From: an uncultured Actinoplanes sp. | GTDB taxonomy: Bacteria > Actinomycetota > Actinomycetes > Mycobacteriales > Micromonosporaceae | DNA: 8,128 nucleotides | Assembly: GCA_934667465.1 (NCBI GenBank) | Contig: CAKUMG010000217.1 | Location: forward strand, 1-8,128 | Direction of reading: 5' to 3' | Shown here: positions 6,429 to 8,128 of the stretch, in pieces | How the letters are laid out: each line of letters begins with the position of its first letter | Position numbering within the stretch: position 1 is the stretch's first letter | Notes under the pieces: model-generated | What the model was told of the DNA's origin: nothing | Seen by the model: the letters and a program-made list of their open reading frames with translations, nothing else | Database searches by the model: none | Program-made: the position numbers and the translations under genes

Positions 6429-7956
6429 CCGGCGCGCCCGGCGGGATGAAGGGGAGCCCGGCCGGCGGGCCCGCCTCGATGAGGCGCCACAGCGCGTCGG
6501 TGTCCAGGTGCTCCGCCACGAGGTCGCCGAGCGTGTCCAGGGCACGCTCCCGGACGGCGGCGAAGCTGGTCGCGGGCGCGACCACGAACCCGGTGCGCCC
6601 CGCCTGCCGCGCGGCCCGGGTCAGGAAGCGACGGCGGAACTGGTCGGACTCGAAGGCCCCGTGCCAGTGGGTGCCGTAGATCGCGCCCGCGGCGGCGCCC
6701 TCCGGGGTGCCGTCGGGATAGCGCAGCAGCGGTTCCGGCTCGCCTCGGGAGACGTACCCGTGATGGATCTCGTAACCGGCGACCGGGAGCGCCTCCCAGG
6801 CGGTGCCGCGCGGGCGGGCGAGGGTCTTGCGCTCGCCGAACGTGACCTCGATCGGCAGCAGTCCCAGACCCGGCACGGTGCCCTGGCGGCTCTCCACGTC
6901 GTCGTGGATCGCCTCGCCGAGCATCTGGTATCCGCCGCAGATGCCGACGAGCGGCTTGCCGGCCGCGGCATGCGCCCGCACGGCATCGGCGAGTCCGGTC
7001 TCCCGCAGCCACGCCAGGTCGCTGACCGTCGCCTTGGAGCCCGGCAGCACGACGAGATCCGCCTCGGCGATCTCGGCGGGCTCGACCGTGAGCCGCACGT
7101 GCACGCCCGGCTCGGTGGCGAGCGCCTCCGCGTCCGTCGCGTTCGAGATGCGCGGCATCCGGACGACCGCGACGCGCAGCCACTCGGTGCCGTGCGGGGG
7201 CCCGGGCCGGCCGAGCGTCCTGCCGTAGGCGAGCGAGTCCTCGGCGTCCAGCCAGACGTCCTTGTCGAACGGCAGCACCCCGTGCACCGGCCGGCCAGTC
7301 GCCGCCGTGATCATGTCGAGGCCCGGCCGCAGCAGCCCCAGGTCGCCCCGGAACTTGTTGATCACGAAGCCGCTGACCAGCGCCTGATCCTCGGGGCTGA
7401 GCAGGGCGACGGTCCCGAAGAGCGCCGCGAAGACGCCGCCCCGGTCGATGTCGCCGACCACGATCGCCGGCAGCCGCGCCTGCCGCGCCAGCCCCATGTT
7501 GACGAAGTCGCCGCCACGCAGATTGATCTCCGCGGGGCTGCCCGCCCCCTCGCAGATCACCACGTCGTACTCGCTGCGCAGCTCGGCCAGCGTCGCGAAG
7601 GCGGTCTCGGCCAGCCGCGGCCGCAGCGCCCGGTAGTTGCCGGCGGTCACCGTGTCGACGGCCTCACCGAGCAGGACCACCTGGCTGGAGAGGTCACTGC
7701 CGGGCTTGAGCAGCACCGGGTTGAAGCGGATGTCCGGCGCGATCCCGCACGCGGCCGCCTGCATGGCCTGCGCCCGGCCGATCTCCCCGCCCCGCCCGTC
7801 CGGGCCGACGACGACCATGGAGTTGTTCGACATGTTCTGCGCCTTGAACGGGGCGACCTTGACGCCCCGGCGCGCCAGCCAGCGGCAGATGCCGGCGGTC
7901 AGCACGCTCTTCCCGGCGTCGGAGGTGGTGCCCGCGACGAGCAGCCCGCCGCTCAT
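6412..7956 (-). CDS. cobQ: Adenosylcobyric acid synthase (glutamine-hydrolysing), CobQ/CbiP
   Basis: Amidates four side-chain carboxylates (b, d, e, g) of adenosylcobyrinic acid a,c-diamide using glutamine and ATP, a late cytoplasmic step of vitamin B12 synthesis. At 514 residues it has the full family layout: an N-terminal dethiobiotin-synthetase-like ATPase domain with GTTSDAGKS at 9-17, the hallmark KAQNMSNNS at 38-46, [12 protein letters not shown] at 135-146 and GDIDRGGVF at 168-176; then a class I glutamine amidotransferase domain from about 260, with nucleophile Cys340 in [10 protein letters not shown] and His432 in [10 protein letters not shown]. The ATG at 7956 ([13 protein letters not shown]) is right for the family; GGGAA lies a few nt upstream, and the start overlaps the preceding frame's TGA (ATGA). 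The last 17 nt overlap the kinase gene. No damage seen. Indicates that the organism makes or salvages cobalamin. Confidence 0.97.
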   Translation of the reverse strand: MSGGLLVAGTTSDAGKSVLTAGICRWLARRGVKVAPFKAQNMSNNSMVVVGPDGRGGEIGRAQAMQAAACGIAPDIRFNPVLLKPGSDLSSQVVLLGEAVDTVTAGNYRALRPRLAETAFATLAELRSEYDVVICEGAGSPAEINLRGGDFVNMGLARQARLPAIVVGDIDRGGVFAALFGTVALLSPEDQALVSGFVINKFRGDLGLLRPGLDMITAATGRPVHGVLPFDKDVWLDAEDSLAYGRTLGRPGPPHGTEWLRVAVVRMPRISNATDAEALATEPGVHVRLTVEPAEIAEADLVVLPGSKATVSDLAWLRETGLADAVRAHAAAGKPLVGICGGYQMLGEAIHDDVESRQGTVPGLGLLPIEVTFGERKTLARPRGTAWEALPVAGYEIHHGYVSRGEPEPLLRYPDGTPEGAAAGAIYGTHWHGAFESDQFRRRFLTRAARQAGRTGFVVAPATSFAAVRERALDTLGDLVAEHLDTDALWRLIEAGPPAGLPFIPPGAPDAAVR

Positions 7957-8126
7957 GCGCTTCCCGCCTTCGCGCGGATCCAGGCCAGGCCGGCGCTCGT
8001 CCCCCGCGCTGAGGCCGAGCCGGTGCTCCTGGTCCGGGCGCGGGCGAGGCCGGCGCTGGTCGGGGCCAGGCCGGCGCTCCTGGCGCGGGCATGGGCGAGG
8101 CCGGCGCTGGTTGGGGCCAGGCCGGC
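7953..8126 (-). CDS. C-terminal tail of an unidentified upstream protein, with 17-residue repeats (partial, cut by window edge)
   Basis: An open frame of 57 codons enters from the window edge and ends with TGA at 7955-7953, overlapping the cobQ ATG in the classic ATGA arrangement of coupled genes. Third codon positions are nearly all G or C, as in the real genes here. The visible peptide is Ala/Gly/Arg/Ser-rich: [17 protein letters not shown], then a near copy with RARTR, then [15 protein letters not shown] at the end. No family can be named from this tail; a cobalamin gene such as cobC or cobD would fit the position, but that is a guess. The frame in register with cobQ is also open through this stretch, so an N-terminal extension of CobQ cannot be formally excluded, though the family start argues against it. 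Confidence 0.45.
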   Translation of the reverse strand, partial: AGLAPTSAGLAHARARSAGLAPTSAGLARARTRSTGSASARGTSAGLAWIRAKAGSA

Positions 8127-8128
8127 GC
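7985..8128. repeat. 51-bp tandem repeat (about 2.3 copies, with a degenerate partial copy), running off the window
   Basis: The core AGGCCGGCGCT(G/C) recurs throughout. The clearest period is 51 bp: 8042-8077 matches 8093-8128 with one difference in 36 (8061 C, 8112 T). Going back one more period, 8021-8041 matches 8072-8092 less well, and 7985-7998 holds another core copy. Fifty-one bases are 17 codons, so the repeat keeps frame in the peptide that ends at the cobQ start; the single difference between the two best copies is a silent third-position change (CCA/CCG) in that frame. Each unit has two sub-units with the same core, separated by 21 and 30 bp. Confidence 0.8.

Noticed and set aside
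6429..6545. Longer N-terminus for the P-loop kinase (245-residue frame)
   Set aside because: The added 39 residues are Arg/Ser/Trp-rich shadow of the cobQ 3' end and would place the P-loop unusually far in.
7694..8092. 132-residue Pro/Ala/Arg-rich frame across the cobQ start
   Set aside because: Mostly antisense-like low complexity within cobQ in another frame; its start codon arises from a single base pair variation in the repeat.
1..8128. tRNA, rRNA, insertion sequence, prophage or attachment site
   Set aside because: I saw no cloverleaf with a T-loop consensus, no rRNA segment, no transposase or integrase motifs and no terminal inverted or flanking direct repeats.

Overview
The window is about 73% G+C by eye, with strongly G/C-biased third codon positions. 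The protein families point to an actinobacterium, most likely Micromonosporaceae or a relative (inferred from codon style and family resemblance, not from a search). Every gene I can support lies on the minus strand, so transcription runs from high to low coordinates. The long plus-strand open frames are G+C-driven shadows.

Reading in the direction of transcription: (1) 8126-7953, the C-terminal tail of an unidentified upstream gene, made of 17-residue repeats, whose stop codon overlaps the next start (ATGA). (2) 7956-6412, adenosylcobyric acid synthase (cobQ/cbiP), a late step of vitamin B12 synthesis. (3) 6428-5808, a small P-loop (uridine-kinase-like) kinase overlapping the cobQ end by 17 nt. 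(4) 5785-4736, a membrane-associated M48 zinc metalloprotease 22 nt further on. These four form one likely transcription unit. (5) 4735-4543, a 193-bp intergenic stretch with four evenly spaced, same-strand copies of the actinobacterial DnaA-box sequence (TTGTCCACA or one mismatch), one of them inside the loop of an 11-bp inverted repeat. (6) 4542-3175, an M20 family dipeptidase, and 3164-1671, a class A FAD-dependent aromatic-type monooxygenase, a tight two-gene operon with a 10-nt gap. (7) 1586-1233, a small orphan protein of 117 residues. (8) 1087-2, the N-terminal 362 codons of an ATP-dependent DNA ligase of the mycobacterial LigB type, cut by the window edge.

The genes are mostly housekeeping or scattered metabolism; I see no phage, transposon, CRISPR, tRNA, rRNA or defence cassette. 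The signals worth a second look are in the DNA between and at the ends of genes: the phased DnaA-box array ahead of the dipeptidase operon, the in-frame 51-bp repeat ahead of cobQ, and a shared AGGAT-N6-start-codon arrangement before three genes not tightly coupled to an upstream neighbour, which reads equally well as a leaderless promoter or as a Shine-Dalgarno site. I do not find convincing evidence of a new multi-gene system.
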